From: Bin87 sp965261195
Lineage (GTDB): Bacteria; Chloroflexota; Dehalococcoidia; Lucifugimonadales; UBA3495
DNA: 64,000 bases
Reading direction: 5' to 3'
Assembly: GCA_965261195.1 (NCBI GenBank)
Contig: CBDHDC010000002.1
Coordinates: 40,680 to 104,679, forward strand
Below are positions 1-8,390 of this stretch, one piece after another. The position numbers were made by a program, and so were the translations under genes. Each line of letters begins with the position of its first letter. Within the stretch, counting starts at the first letter, position 1. Under the pieces are notes generated by a model. That model was not told the DNA's origin. It searched no databases and worked only from the letters and a program-made list of their open reading frames with translations.

Positions 1-7
1 CCAGCGG

Positions 8-37
8 AATTTCCCCGCACAAGAAGTGGGGGAAATT
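8..37. repeat. Inverted repeat (hairpin) at the left edge
   Basis: AATTTCCCC at 8-16 is the reverse complement of GGGGAAATT at 29-37, and an inner CAC/GTG pair extends the stem past one bulged base. No T-run follows on either strand, so it is not a standard intrinsic terminator. It may be a protein-binding site or a decayed palindromic repeat. Confidence 0.5.
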
Positions 38-296
38 ATGATGGACGGCCAGAAAGGAGGCAGCCAGGTTTTCCCGTTCCCCGGTCATGCCTGGGGATTT
101 GCGGGCTTGCAAGGATATGGAATTGGCCGTTTGGGAGATGAGAGGGCCACCGCTTGTCCGCCGACTCTTGACCAGGCTGCACGTTTCTTCTCTCCGCCGG
201 CAGGCTGCGGAGTAAAGACGGGACGGTCCGGTAGGGATGTGGCGGGACGCGTTCCCGATTGCGGGTGGAAAAACGAGTGCCTTGGCGAGTCTGTGC

Positions 297-731
297 TCAC
301 CAGGGCACTCTCGTGTGGGGATCGCGGACCTTGTCAAGGTCGCCGGCGTCGAGCTTGCGGGCGCGGTGGATATAGTTGGGCTTGCCGGGAGGCGGCAGAA
401 GGTACTCGGCGTTGGTGCGTTTGACGATGTTGGCCTTGCCGAGTTCCGAGGCAAACCCGCGCAGGGTTGCCAGGCGGTTTTCGATGCTGCGACGGTCGAT
501 GCCGCTCTGGGTCCAGGCGCTGAGCGCCACGTCAATGTGCTTGGGCTTGATGTTTCCCGGTTGTGGATTGCAGCCCTGCTCGTGAAGGGTCCGGACGAAG
601 ATGCGGATGTGGCTTTCGCGGTCCTTGCGGGTGACGCAGGACGTGTTGGGTTCAGGGCTTCGGTAGAGGTAGTTGAGCCATTTGCGGATGGTTCTGTTGC
701 TGATTTCCTTGCTGGGATCGAATTGGGGCAT
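297..731 (-). pseudogene. Truncated integrase, N-terminal core-binding part only
   Basis: This 144-residue reading frame aligns along its length with the N-terminal half of the intact tyrosine recombinase at 11018-11941 (shared stretches include NIVKRTN and KVRDP). It stops just after that point, before the conserved arginine that opens the catalytic domain. Beyond the stop no related sequence continues in any frame, so the catalytic half was lost by deletion, not by a point mutation. Without the Arg, Lys, His-x-x-Arg and Tyr residues it cannot recombine DNA. It could at most bind DNA, like the stand-alone core-binding protein at 11944-12267. The ATG at 731 has no clear ribosome binding site. 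It is most likely a relic of a duplication that also produced the intact copy about 10 kb away. Confidence 0.7.
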
Positions 732-1192
732 GGCTCAAAGCCTCTGGATGCTGGAGCCGAGATAGTGGCTGTTGGCAGGGTGGACGAGTTTTGGGCGCTT
801 AGAGATGCTGGCAAGCCAGCGCAGGGACTTCCTCTTGGCACCGGGAAGACGCGGCAAGGCAAGGCGAGCCGGGCGAAGCGCCAAATTCGCCCCGGGAAGG
901 GCCCTTGGCGTCTCAGGCGCCAAAAACGACCGCTCAGGATCGCCTGTAGCGCGGTTTTTCGCAGGGGGTAGTACGATGGGAAGGGGGCAAAAACGGCCCC
1001 GGGGGACACGATCCGCCATGAAGGCGAGGCCCGGTGGGGCTTTTGCACAAAAAGTCAACTTTCTGATGCGGTCGAATTCCTGGCAGCGAACTGGGTGGTT
1101 TTAAGCCGGTAGTCGTTGCACAAGAGGCTGGGAATCGGCATGGAAAGCAAGTATCCAGGCAAGCGCCGTCATCAAATACTCAGTTCCAGGAC
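732..1192. other. No gene seen; contains short dispersed repeats
   Basis: The open frames here are proline/arginine-rich, overlap on both strands and show no motif or ribosome binding site. The stretch holds one copy (about 955-985) of a GGTAGT...ATGGG...AGGG repeat seen again near 6308 and 6855, and a TTGCACAAAA element at 1043 that recurs near 2627. Confidence 0.5.
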
Positions 1193-1541
1193 TTATCCAG
1201 CTTCTGGCGGCACCAAGCGCTCGAGTTGGACGATCAATGCAGGTACATCTTCACGTACGATCTGCCAAACCAGGCTGAGGTCGATCTCGAAATAGACGTG
1301 GACGACTCGGTTACGTAGCCCGACGATTTCCTGCCAAGGGATTTCCGGATGGGCTGTTTGGTTGGGTGCTGTCACTGATGCGGGAGGCAGCACTCACCAA
1401 CAATCTCCCAAAACCTTGAAGATCGCGTTTTTGATGCAGGTCACTCTGTTCAAATCATGCATAGGCAAGGTCAGCCGCAAAGGTGACGGCTTTGCGTGCC
1501 GCAACAAGCATGTCGAGCAGGTACGAATCATCTTGCCGCAT
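1193..1541 (-). pseudogene. Broken HepT-like toxin gene
   Basis: The last 66 codons encode a typical HepT (formerly DUF86) C-terminus: the tryptophan helix, the RN...VH segment that carries the R-x4-6-H active site of this RNase-like family, and a closing amphipathic helix. The N-terminal part begins at an ATG at 1541 (MRQDDSYLLD) but is interrupted by an in-frame TGA after about 25 codons. Two further frame changes are needed to join it to the C-terminus. In MntA-HepT pairs HepT is the toxin and MntA the nucleotidyltransferase that AMPylates it. The matching mntA relic lies upstream at 2111-2459, separated by an unrelated gene on the other strand. Both halves are broken, so the pair is inactive. 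Confidence 0.7.
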
Positions 1542-1744
1542 AGAGGACCTCGGCCGTATCAAGGATCTCTTTGTTTTTTTCCAAGAATTCTGTCGCAAAC
1601 GACAGATATCCTGCAAAAACCAAAACCGCCAGATATCCTGTCACCCACACAACGACACAACTCGAAAGCTCTTGACCCTTCCCTGCACAAAGTCAATGCT
1701 GAGTAGCAATGAATGATTTCAATCAGAGAACAAGGAGAGAGGCC

Positions 1745-2098
1745 GTGAACCCGGAATTCTGGGCCATTATCGGCGTCGGCGTAGCGCTGGCGGGCCTGCA
1801 ATGGCGCTTGTACGGCAGCTTGAACGCCAACCTGAATGCTCGCATGGACCGCATCGAGACGCGCATCGACCGCATCCAAGCCAACCTCACCAGCATCAAA
1901 GAACGCCTGTCGCGCATCGAAGGCTGGATCGCCGGGCGCTTTCGGGGAAGAAACCGTACCGTCCGCATAGCGCAAGTCCAGGGCAGCAGTACAGGTACTG
2001 ACCCCGCACGCCCCAAGCGAACAGCTGCCTCCGGCGCTTCCTGCGCCAATTTCGCCACCACTACTCTACCTGCCGACACATCCCGCCAGACATCCTGA
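1745..2098 (+). CDS. Small membrane-anchored coiled-coil protein
   Basis: The predicted protein starts with a hydrophobic segment (FWAIIGVGVALAGLQW) of about 17 residues, followed by a heptad-like coiled coil rich in R-I-E-T/R-I-D repeats over roughly residues 25-62. The family is a common short unknown in proteobacteria; its role is not known. The GTG start at 1745 is preferred over the upstream ATG at 1709 because AAGGAG lies seven bases before it and the product then begins with NPEF. The C-terminal 50 residues look less protein-like, being rich in Ala, Thr and Arg, and may reflect a frameshift past a natural stop. It sits between the two halves of a broken MntA/HepT pair, on the opposite strand, which suggests insertion. 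Confidence 0.6.
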   Translation: MNPEFWAIIGVGVALAGLQWRLYGSLNANLNARMDRIETRIDRIQANLTSIKERLSRIEGWIAGRFRGRNRTVRIAQVQGSSTGTDPARPKRTAASGASCANFATTTLPADTSRQTS

Positions 2099-2110
2099 AC
2101 ACGAGCCTGA

Positions 2111-2459
2111 CTAACTGACCCCGACCTGACCAAACTTCCGCCAGATATCGTGATAAACCCCGAGCAAAATTCCTGAAACTGAACACTCTTTCCTGCGAAT
2201 GTAGTTCGGACTTCGTTCGACAGACGGGCGAGTCAGGATGTCCACCGGCCTGCCGAACAGGTCCGAGAGTTCGCCAGCGATGCTCAACAAAGCGCAGTCC
2301 CGGCGTCTGCCCCGGTTCGAATTCGACCAGGAGGTCGATATCGCTCTGGGGTCCGAAGTCGTCTCTGAGCGCCGAGCCGAAGACGGCAAGACTTGCAATG
2401 CCGTTGGCACGGCAGAATTCAGCCAGGCGGTCTCCTGGAAACAGTATGTTTTGGTTCAT
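2111..2459 (-). pseudogene. Frameshifted MntA-like nucleotidyltransferase
   Basis: The N-terminal 55 residues carry the minimal nucleotidyltransferase signature: GSALR followed by SDIDLLVEF, in which the two aspartates bind metal. After GQTPGL the frame is lost. The expected continuation (ALLSIAGELSDLFGRPVDILT, then SPNYIRR) appears in a neighbouring frame down to 2111. One frameshift therefore breaks an otherwise recognisable antitoxin of the MntA/HepT type. The start is the ATG at 2459. The hepT relic at 1193-1541 is its likely former partner. Confidence 0.7.
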
Positions 2460-2606
2460 GACGTGGGATCCTGTCGTTGTGTTTCGATGTTTCGCAAGCC
2501 CGATTTTATCTCATCAGAAGTAGGTGAACGAGGTTTCGTGCAGGGTGTTCTGCCAAAATCTGCGTGTGCTTGTCCAAGCTTTGTTCGAGTTTGGCGTGCG
2601 CTCGGA

Positions 2607-2666
2607 TTTTTGTGCAGAAAGTCAGTTTGCACAAAAGGTCATCGTAAATCAGGACTTTTTGTGCAA
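2607..2666. repeat. Triple TTTTGTGCAA-type inverted/direct repeat
   Basis: TTTTGTGCA (2607-2615) faces TTGCACAAAA (2627-2636) as an inverted pair, and TTTTGTGCAA recurs at 2657-2666. The same word occurs at 1043-1052. The spacing suits a regulator-binding or replication element; function unknown. Confidence 0.4.
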
Positions 2667-2784
2667 AGCCGCCCGCCCGGTGGTTTGAAATTCGTCGAGA
2701 AGGTGCTTCAATGAGGAGATCATAGTAATATGCCGGGTATTTGTGTAGGTTTCAGGAAGGTTCGGCAAGCAATTCAGTCAGGAA

Positions 2785-2820
2785 AGGGGCGACGGCCTTC
2801 GGGTCGGACGCCCCTTTTTT
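2785..2820 (+). terminator. Intrinsic terminator with UUCG loop
   Basis: A GC-rich stem (GGGGCG...CGGCC and its complement ending CGCCCC) closes on a UUCG tetraloop and is followed directly by six Ts at 2815-2820. This is a textbook rho-independent terminator on the plus strand. It lies between the decayed left region and the convergent minus-strand genes. Confidence 0.8.
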
Positions 2821-2845
2821 CGTGTGCCGAGGTTACTGAAGGGTG

Positions 2846-3562
2846 TCAGCGTCCTGGTTTCCGGATCCGGTAATAGCCCTGGGGCATCCGTTTGGCCGGT
2901 ACGTGAGGGGCGTCTTTTTTGACGGGGACGTTCATTGGCAGGGATTCGGCCGGTGGTGGAAGCGGTGGTTTTGTTTCCGGATAGAGAATTTCCGGGTGTG
3001 GCGTTGGCGGCCGCGCAACCAGGTGATGATGTTTCGGGTCGTGATGGTACTGGTTCATCTGCATGCGGGGCGGCTCATTGGGCAGGTGAATGTGCTCAGG
3101 ATGGGGTTCTTGTCCCCGGTGACTCTGCCTGGGAGCGTTGGGAAGGTAGACAGCGTAGTGACGAACTTCCTTGTTCAGCCGCGGATTGTACCGGTGCCAG
3201 GCATGACTCGCAGCCCTGGACGCTTTCTTGTCGAGGTTGGCGACGGCTTTCTGGAGAGCAGCCTGGGCTTCCTTTCTGAAAATGGTGCCTGTTTCGCTCT
3301 TGGTCGAGGTGATGCGGAGCCGTTCGGCGATGCGAAAGGGGTGTAAGCGCTGGAGACGCACGAGGTCCCCGAAGACGTGGGCGAAGAATGTCTGAACCTC
3401 GGCGAACGGAACAACGGGGGCATAGCCTTCGAAGTGAACGACAACCCGGGTCCGGCCTCTGCGTCTGATGATGTAATAGGTGAGTTCGCGTCTGAGCAGG
3501 ATGGCTTCGTCCAGGTTGCAATCGTGGGGAAAGTCTTCGGCAGCGTGTATGTGGATGGACAT
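2846..3562 (-). CDS. Hypothetical basic, His/Pro-rich protein
   Basis: A 238-residue protein with no recognised domain. The first 130 residues look globular (mixed alpha/beta pattern with a YYIIRRRGRTRVVVHFEGY strand-like segment and an alpha-helical KEAQAALQKAVANLDKKA stretch). The last 100 residues are low-complexity, rich in His, Pro and Arg, with HHDPKHHH. It follows the gene at 3593-4060 by 30 bases on the same strand, which suggests one transcript. It ends just beyond a plus-strand terminator facing it. It is probably an element-specific protein; no function can be assigned. Confidence 0.45.
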   Translation of the reverse strand: MSIHIHAAEDFPHDCNLDEAILLRRELTYYIIRRRGRTRVVVHFEGYAPVVPFAEVQTFFAHVFGDLVRLQRLHPFRIAERLRITSTKSETGTIFRKEAQAALQKAVANLDKKASRAASHAWHRYNPRLNKEVRHYAVYLPNAPRQSHRGQEPHPEHIHLPNEPPRMQMNQYHHDPKHHHLVARPPTPHPEILYPETKPPLPPPAESLPMNVPVKKDAPHVPAKRMPQGYYRIRKPGR

Positions 3563-3592
3563 TGTAGGTACTCAGAAGGTTGATTTGCGCCG

Positions 3593-4060
3593 TCAAGTTT
3601 GGGTTGTAAAGGAGTAATTGTCGGGAAATTCGCGGGGATGGTAACAGTTTGCAGTCTGCTGGGCGAGAGCAGATGTCCTCTGGAGAGGGGGAAAGCCAAA
3701 GGGTTGGCGGTTTCCAGAGGGTTTCTCAGGATTTGTTTGGTAGAGCCGGGGCCTGTTTGGCAGACCTGTTTGCTCGTTTGCGGCGGGAGTGGCGACGGGT
3801 GGCGTGCCAGACGTACGCAGAATGTCCAGCTGCTGGGCGATCTCTGTGTTGCAAGCGCGTGCATGGTCGAGGGTGTGGAGCGTTTCGGTGAGGTCGCTCA
3901 GCAAGATGTTGAACGCTTCCTGATTGAATACCGGTAGGTACGGCGGACTTGTGGGAGCTTCGAGGGTAGGTGCGTCGCAGAAAGAACCGGTGTCGACCGG
4001 TGTGGACTGGATCAGGTCGGAACGTATCTGATTGTCTGTCTGTGTAATCAGGCGGGCCAT
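3593..4060 (-). CDS. Hypothetical protein
   Basis: A 155-residue reading frame without recognised motifs, starting at ATG 4060. The frame stays open upstream for about 60 more codons (with a plausible hydrophobic stretch AGYVVLLTATL) but offers no ATG, GTG or TTG there, so either the true N-terminus is longer or an upstream frameshift has removed the start. The C-terminal third is rich in Pro, Asn and Gln. It is placed 30 bases upstream of 2846-3562 on the same strand. Confidence 0.4.
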   Translation of the reverse strand: MARLITQTDNQIRSDLIQSTPVDTGSFCDAPTLEAPTSPPYLPVFNQEAFNILLSDLTETLHTLDHARACNTEIAQQLDILRTSGTPPVATPAANEQTGLPNRPRLYQTNPEKPSGNRQPFGFPPLQRTSALAQQTANCYHPREFPDNYSFTTQT

Positions 4061-4203
4061 GTCCTTCTTGATGAGCGCCAGAAGGAGGTTCTGGGGCAGG
4101 ACGAAGCTGCCAGGAGTGAGTGTGGCGGTGAGAAGAACGACGTAACCGGCATGAACAGGTCGCTTGCTTGGGTTTATGTCCGGGCTTTTGGGCGGACTGG
4201 GCG

Positions 4204-4527
4204 CTAGCTTGTTGGATTTTGGATGCGCCGGTGGCGCCGGATGTGCTCAAGGATCGATGTCTTCATGAGCGACGCCGGCTTGTGGAGGAGGGAAGTTGTG
4301 GTGTCAGGGGGGTCTTCTGCTTTTGTGAGGGCAAGGATAGCCAGGAAGTCTGCTTCGGAAGAGCGGGGCAGACTCCCCGACGCTTCCCGTAAATCATTAT
4401 AGGACTTGTGTAATTTCGGGTAATTTTGCCTTTGAGGTTGCATGGCGTATGATATCGGCGTTCCTGCTGCACCCCTCAGTTGCTTTACGCAGTGAGATTT
4501 ATCTTTCCCGGTAGGAGTTGGCAGCAA
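4204..4527 (-). CDS. Hypothetical short protein
   Basis: A 107-codon frame from a TTG at 4527; an internal ATG at 4443 would give 79 residues. The C-terminal half (helical SSEADFLAILALTKAEDPP, then a basic tail) looks more protein-like than the N-terminus. No convincing ribosome binding site precedes either start and no family is recognised. It is included because it is co-oriented with the two genes downstream. Confidence 0.25.
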   Translation of the reverse strand: MLPTPTGKDKSHCVKQLRGAAGTPISYAMQPQRQNYPKLHKSYNDLREASGSLPRSSEADFLAILALTKAEDPPDTTTSLLHKPASLMKTSILEHIRRHRRIQNPTS

Positions 4528-5844
4528 GCTCCGCCGCTTGGAAGGGCCGCTTTTCGGGCTCTTCCCGGCAGTTCCATTTGCTTGGAGGAAGTTTCCGGGA
4601 CTTCTTCCTCGGCGTTGTGCGAAGACATAAGTGCTTCACGCACGCCGTATTCCGTTTCGGCTTCCGTCACTACGAGGACGGGGCCACATTCGGTTTCCTC
4701 AAGGGCCTACGACTATGTGTTTCGATGCACGTACGGTGCAGTTGAAAACGCAAAATGTGCGGTTCACAGCCGCTTTCCTCATGCCTGAACCTTCTGCGTC
4801 CAGCGGAAGATCCGGCCTTTTTCCCCGCTTCTGCGTCCAGTGGAAGCGCGGATGTTGTGTGCCCTCGCGTTCAGCGAGGCCATGGTTTGACCGTCAACCC
4901 CGGTCGTTCAGAACCGGGAGGCAGCACAAACCGTCGTCCAGACGGGAATTTGTGCGGCTCCGCACGCCGCAAAGTTGTATCGCGGCTGCGGCATGGATTT
5001 GATATACGCCTGTGGCGTCACTAGCGAGGGATTTTACGGCTAGTGACGACGGAACGGCGTAAATGGTTTAAGTCTTTAAGAACGAAAGGTTTAGATTGGG
5101 TTGAACTGGCGTCCACAAAAAAGATTTCAGGTGAGACACCAAATTGTCCACAATTTTGCCTTTGGTAAGGGTCCGTCCCTGCCGAAGCTGTGCTGGAGAC
5201 TCGCAGTAGTCCCGTAAGGGTGCGAGTTTCAGCGGCTCTGTTATTCCCCCCGAGTACGGGTGGGCCAGACACGACATGCTCTGTCTGGTGAGGGCCTGAG
5301 CACTGAGCGGTCAATTCCCCCCACAAATCAGGGCAGATTAAGCCTGGACAAGGTTTTTTCCACAGGAAAAGACTGGTACCGGAGGTGCGTTCAACCTTCG
5401 GAGGAGGTTGGTAACGGCTCTGGCGCTGCCATGGGGAAGCGTCCGTAGGTAGGTCACATAAAGGTGGCCTGAGAGGGGATATAAGTGGATTAAGGGTGGT
5501 ATGGGTTGGAACGGGTTGAATCAAGGTTGAAAATGGGTAGATCAACCATCGGTTGAATTGGCTAAGACTTAGCTGAGAGTGGCTGGACATGCTGCGAGTG
5601 CAAGTTGTAGGAGTCAGTTTCAAGCAATGGTTTCCTGGCGTTAATGCCGGGATCAGGCCGGATACGGTCGGTTTCCGGTTGAATTGACTGTTGGCCTTGG
5701 GAAGGTAGAACGCGGACCGTCGGCAAGCCTGTTTTGAACTGCCGCGGACCTGGGGCATTGGGTGGGTGGAAGGGGTCGTCGACGGCATGGGTCGACGGCT
5801 CGAATGGATGGGTCGGGAGCAGGGGCAGTTGGGAGGTGTCAGGA
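4528..5844. other. No confident gene; repeat-rich spacer
   Basis: Open frames are long on the minus strand (5021-5788, 255 codons) but the product is Pro/Thr/Ser-rich without motifs, so it is not called. Visible structure: a near-duplicate CTGCGTCCAG motif at about 4796 and 4835, a perfect 10-bp inverted repeat at 5016-5048, and a run of GGTTGA/GGTTGG words at about 5490-5570 that resembles degenerate iterons. Confidence 0.4.
5016..5048. repeat. Perfect 10-bp inverted repeat
   Basis: CGTCACTAGC (5016-5025) and GCTAGTGACG (5039-5048) are exact reverse complements separated by 13 bases. No T-tract follows, so a binding site or recombination/transfer site is more likely than a terminator. Confidence 0.5.
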
Positions 5845-6000
5845 ATGGAGGCCGGGCTGGGTTGGAGGCTGGACGGATTGGCGGCCGATGATCTGGGAAT
5901 GGTGGTCTTGGTTCAGCTCAGTCCGAGGAAGCGTCTGAAGGTGGTTTGTGAGCTGAAGGCTGCCTTGGATTTGGAAGAGAATCTGGACGGAGGGTCTTGA
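5845..6000 (+). CDS. Small hypothetical protein coupled to next gene
   Basis: A 51-residue frame from ATG 5845, with GGAGG eight bases upstream. The second half (MVVLVQLSPRKRLKVVCELK) is a plausible helical, basic segment. Its TGA (5998-6000) shares one base with the ATG of the following gene, a classic coupling arrangement. No family recognised. Confidence 0.35.
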   Translation: MEAGLGWRLDGLAADDLGMVVLVQLSPRKRLKVVCELKAALDLEENLDGGS

Positions 6001-6315
6001 TGGAGAAGTTGGACGTGGACACGCTGCGGGGGTCGCCTCTCAAAAGCATTTCTCAACCCGGTGATTGCCGAGGTTCGGGTCTGGATGGGGATGGAGGCGT
6101 TATGGCATCTTCGGAAGCTGGGAGCGCGCAAGTTTGTGGACGTAGTTTCGGTGGAGACGTCGCTGTCGCTTCAGCGGGCCGAACTGTTGGTGAGGTGCTG
6201 GGAAGTAGCGAGAGGCAAGAACCGGGATCTTGTGCGGTTGTGCCTGGACCGGCCGTGGGAGTTGGTCGAGGGTTTTGAGGAGACAGATTGCCCAGGGTTT
6301 TTTCTGGTTGGGTAG
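6000..6315 (+). pseudogene. Hypothetical gene with poly-G frameshift
   Basis: Translation from ATG 6000 (GGAGGG five bases upstream) gives MEKLDVDTLRG. It then runs into a five-G tract near 6030, where a shift of one base restores a coherent, helix-rich 90-residue product ending at 6315 (for example EALWHLRKLGARKFVDVV and LLVRCWEVARGKNRDLVRL). One extra G explains the break. It could be a real inactivating mutation, phase variation or a sequencing error. No family is recognised. It overlaps the previous gene by one base. Confidence 0.4.
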
Positions 6316-6374
6316 TGTGATGGGAAGGGTGTACCCGGAAAAACGCTTCTGAGGCGATTCTGGGGACAAATTCA
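6299..6374. repeat. Dispersed 75-bp repeat, copy A
   Basis: Nearly the same sequence as 6843-6918: shared blocks include GGGTAGTGT, ATGGG, AAACGCTTCT, GCAATTCTGGG/GCGATTCTGGG and CAAATTC. A shorter relative lies at about 955-985. It may be a mobile or regulatory repeat placed after small genes. Confidence 0.5.
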
Positions 6375-6569
6375 GTATCTGTTGGTGGGGTCGGTTGTCG
6401 GACGGCTGAGGTCAAGGGCGGGGGCGTGGCTTTCGGGCGTGGGCGGCGCAGCGGGAAACGCCCCCGCCCTTGTCTGTGGGTGGGTCGTGGTGCTGGGATT
6501 CTTTCGAGCCGGATGAGGTCGGGATGAGCCAGGCGAAGCAGAGGGAGCGCAAGGAACGCAGGTAAAAGT

Positions 6570-6797
6570 ATGGGGTCCATGGGGGGACTTCGCCGGCAGT
6601 CCCGGGAGAGGGCACTGGCAGGGGCATTGGCGGCTTGCCGTCACACATCGAGATTCCGCGTCATACGATTCAGGTTCCTGGATCAGGACCGGGATCCGGC
6701 CGAAGGGTTTCTTGAGTTTGTGGACAAGCTGCAGAACGCGACCCCTGAAGAGGCCGAAGGCTGGGTTCGTGGTGAGGAGGAAAGTACGGACAGTTGA
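6570..6797 (+). CDS. Hypothetical short acidic protein
   Basis: 75 codons from ATG 6570. The last 40 residues (FLDQDRDPAEGFLEFVDKL, then an acidic tail) look like real protein; the basic N-terminal 30 residues less so. No good ribosome binding site and no family. It is flanked by the two copies of the 75-bp repeat. Confidence 0.3.
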   Translation: MGSMGGLRRQSRERALAGALAACRHTSRFRVIRFRFLDQDRDPAEGFLEFVDKLQNATPEEAEGWVRGEEESTDS

Positions 6798-6842
6798 GCG
6801 GAGAGAGAGAAGGTTGAAAAACCGTCTGAGTGTCCGTTCAGG

Positions 6843-6918
6843 GTTTTTGCGGGTGGGGTAGTGTCATGGGCAGGGTGCTGTCTTGAAAACGCTTCTCAGG
6901 CAATTCTGGGAGCAAATT
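6843..6918. repeat. Dispersed 75-bp repeat, copy B
   Basis: Direct repeat of 6299-6374, 544 bp downstream, same orientation. Both follow the stop of a short plus-strand gene by similar distances. Confidence 0.5.
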
Positions 6919-6936
6919 CGGGAACGGTAAAGCTCC

Positions 6937-8373
6937 TCACCAGGGGCGGAGCGGATCAAGGACTTCCGCGGGCCAGGTGATCTGGTAGGAAAACGGTTCG
7001 TCCTCGAAGGTCAGGTTTTTCCGGTCAGCCTCTTGGGTGGTGATGTGATTCCAGAGATCAAAGGTTTCAATGTCGAGATAGAGCGATTCCGTAACGATGA
7101 GCAGAGCGCCTTCTTCGTCGTAGGAAGCATCGAAGTCAGGACCGCGTTCGAGGATGTTGAGTGCCTGCACGTCGTTCTTGTCGCGGGCCTGGGTGGTGAG
7201 GGTCACTTTGTCCAGGTGGGGTTGCGGCCGTTCATGGACAGCATCGAGGACGTAGACGTTCAGGTAATGGAGCCAGGTGTCGAAGGCTTGGTTTTGCAGG
7301 AAGTCGTTGTACTCGATCAGGGCGTCGGTCATGTCGTCGATGATCTTTTCAGGCTTGAGTACTCGTTCGGGGTCGGCGCTTGGTTCTCGGTTCAGGTAGT
7401 CGCCGATGGGAAAGATCGTTTCCGACTCGGGCAGGGTGTCGATCGTTCGGGCCAGCTGGTGGCAAGGGTTCCGGATGTCTCTGGCGATGTGCCGCAGGCC
7501 CTGCCGGTTTTGCGGCAGGTCGAGGGCGGCCTGGCGCGCGAGGTAGTTCTGGCAGGAAGAATCCATCAGCGTGTATTCGTCTGGGTCCTGGATATCGTTC
7601 AGGGTTGTCATGAGGGGCAGGAAGTCGTGGGGCCAGATGAAGGTATGGGCGCGGCGAATGTCTTGCTGGTGGTGACGTCGGAAACGTTTGGCCATGCCGG
7701 GAACGTCGGCCAGCTGTTGGGTCGATATTTTCTCCCAGGCTTCGGGGTCGGTGATCTCTCCGGTGTCCGGGTCTTGCATGGCTTTGGAAAAGATGAACGC
7801 CGGCGGCTCTTCCCGGAAGACGACTCGCAAGACAACGTCGCCGTCTTCGATGCGGAGCGTGAAGTCAGGACCGTTTTCGAGAATCTGTTTCGGAGACTGG
7901 TGGGCGCCAACCAGGAAGTCGATTTGAATTTGTCCGAAAGGGTCGAGGCCGTGTTTGGCGTCGAGCGGGCTTTTGGGAATGTCTGAGAGGACCAGGGCTT
8001 CGGCGCGGTTGGCGGGGAGTTTGACCGCGGTGGGGTCAAGAACATGGGCGCGGACCAGGTAGTGAACGGCCAGGACCCAGAACACGTTTGCTTCCAAGGT
8101 GAGAAGACGGAAATAGGTGCTTGCCGCCATGGCCTGCTGGCAGGTCAGGTGTTGGCCTCTGGTTTCGGTCAGCAGGCTTTGGAGGGGAAAGAGCGGCTGG
8201 ATGTGGTTGGGGATATCCAGGAGGCTGTGGACGATGGCCCGGAGGGGCTCGTCCACAGCCTCTTGCATTTGTACGAGGTCGTTGTGGTCTTTTGCGTATG
8301 GGTTGTCCAGAGTTTCCAGAAATCCGCCAAGGACGTCTTCGTCGAGGGTGGTGGTCCAGGGCTCGTTCGGCAT
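6937..8373 (-). CDS. Unknown two-repeat protein, tandem paralog 2
   Basis: The 478-residue product is about 60 percent identical by eye to the protein encoded just upstream (8391-9827). Within the protein a module occurs twice: an ILE-N/R-GPDF motif, a beta-rich segment with an acidic turn, W-x-x-I-T/S-T-Q, then a F...WP...L close. The copies lie at roughly residues 160-260 and 395-478. The N-terminal 130 residues are helical and include the motif LDIPN..QPLFPL. The start is placed at the internal ATG 8373, because both paralogs share the identical leader GCGGAGACCCGACAGCC immediately before this ATG. An upstream ATG at 8394 is possible and would overlap the previous stop. No known family is recognised; no catalytic or membrane motif is visible. 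Confidence 0.65.
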   Translation of the reverse strand: MPNEPWTTTLDEDVLGGFLETLDNPYAKDHNDLVQMQEAVDEPLRAIVHSLLDIPNHIQPLFPLQSLLTETRGQHLTCQQAMAASTYFRLLTLEANVFWVLAVHYLVRAHVLDPTAVKLPANRAEALVLSDIPKSPLDAKHGLDPFGQIQIDFLVGAHQSPKQILENGPDFTLRIEDGDVVLRVVFREEPPAFIFSKAMQDPDTGEITDPEAWEKISTQQLADVPGMAKRFRRHHQQDIRRAHTFIWPHDFLPLMTTLNDIQDPDEYTLMDSSCQNYLARQAALDLPQNRQGLRHIARDIRNPCHQLARTIDTLPESETIFPIGDYLNREPSADPERVLKPEKIIDDMTDALIEYNDFLQNQAFDTWLHYLNVYVLDAVHERPQPHLDKVTLTTQARDKNDVQALNILERGPDFDASYDEEGALLIVTESLYLDIETFDLWNHITTQEADRKNLTFEDEPFSYQITWPAEVLDPLRPW

Positions 8374-8390
8374 GGCTGTCGGGTCTCCGC

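Noticed and set aside
735..1058. 107-codon minus-strand frame
   Set aside because: Arg/Pro-rich product with no motif; overlaps a dispersed repeat.
5021..5788. 255-codon minus-strand frame
   Set aside because: Pro/Thr/Ser-rich, no motif, no ribosome binding site and overlaps repeat-like sequence; treated as non-coding.
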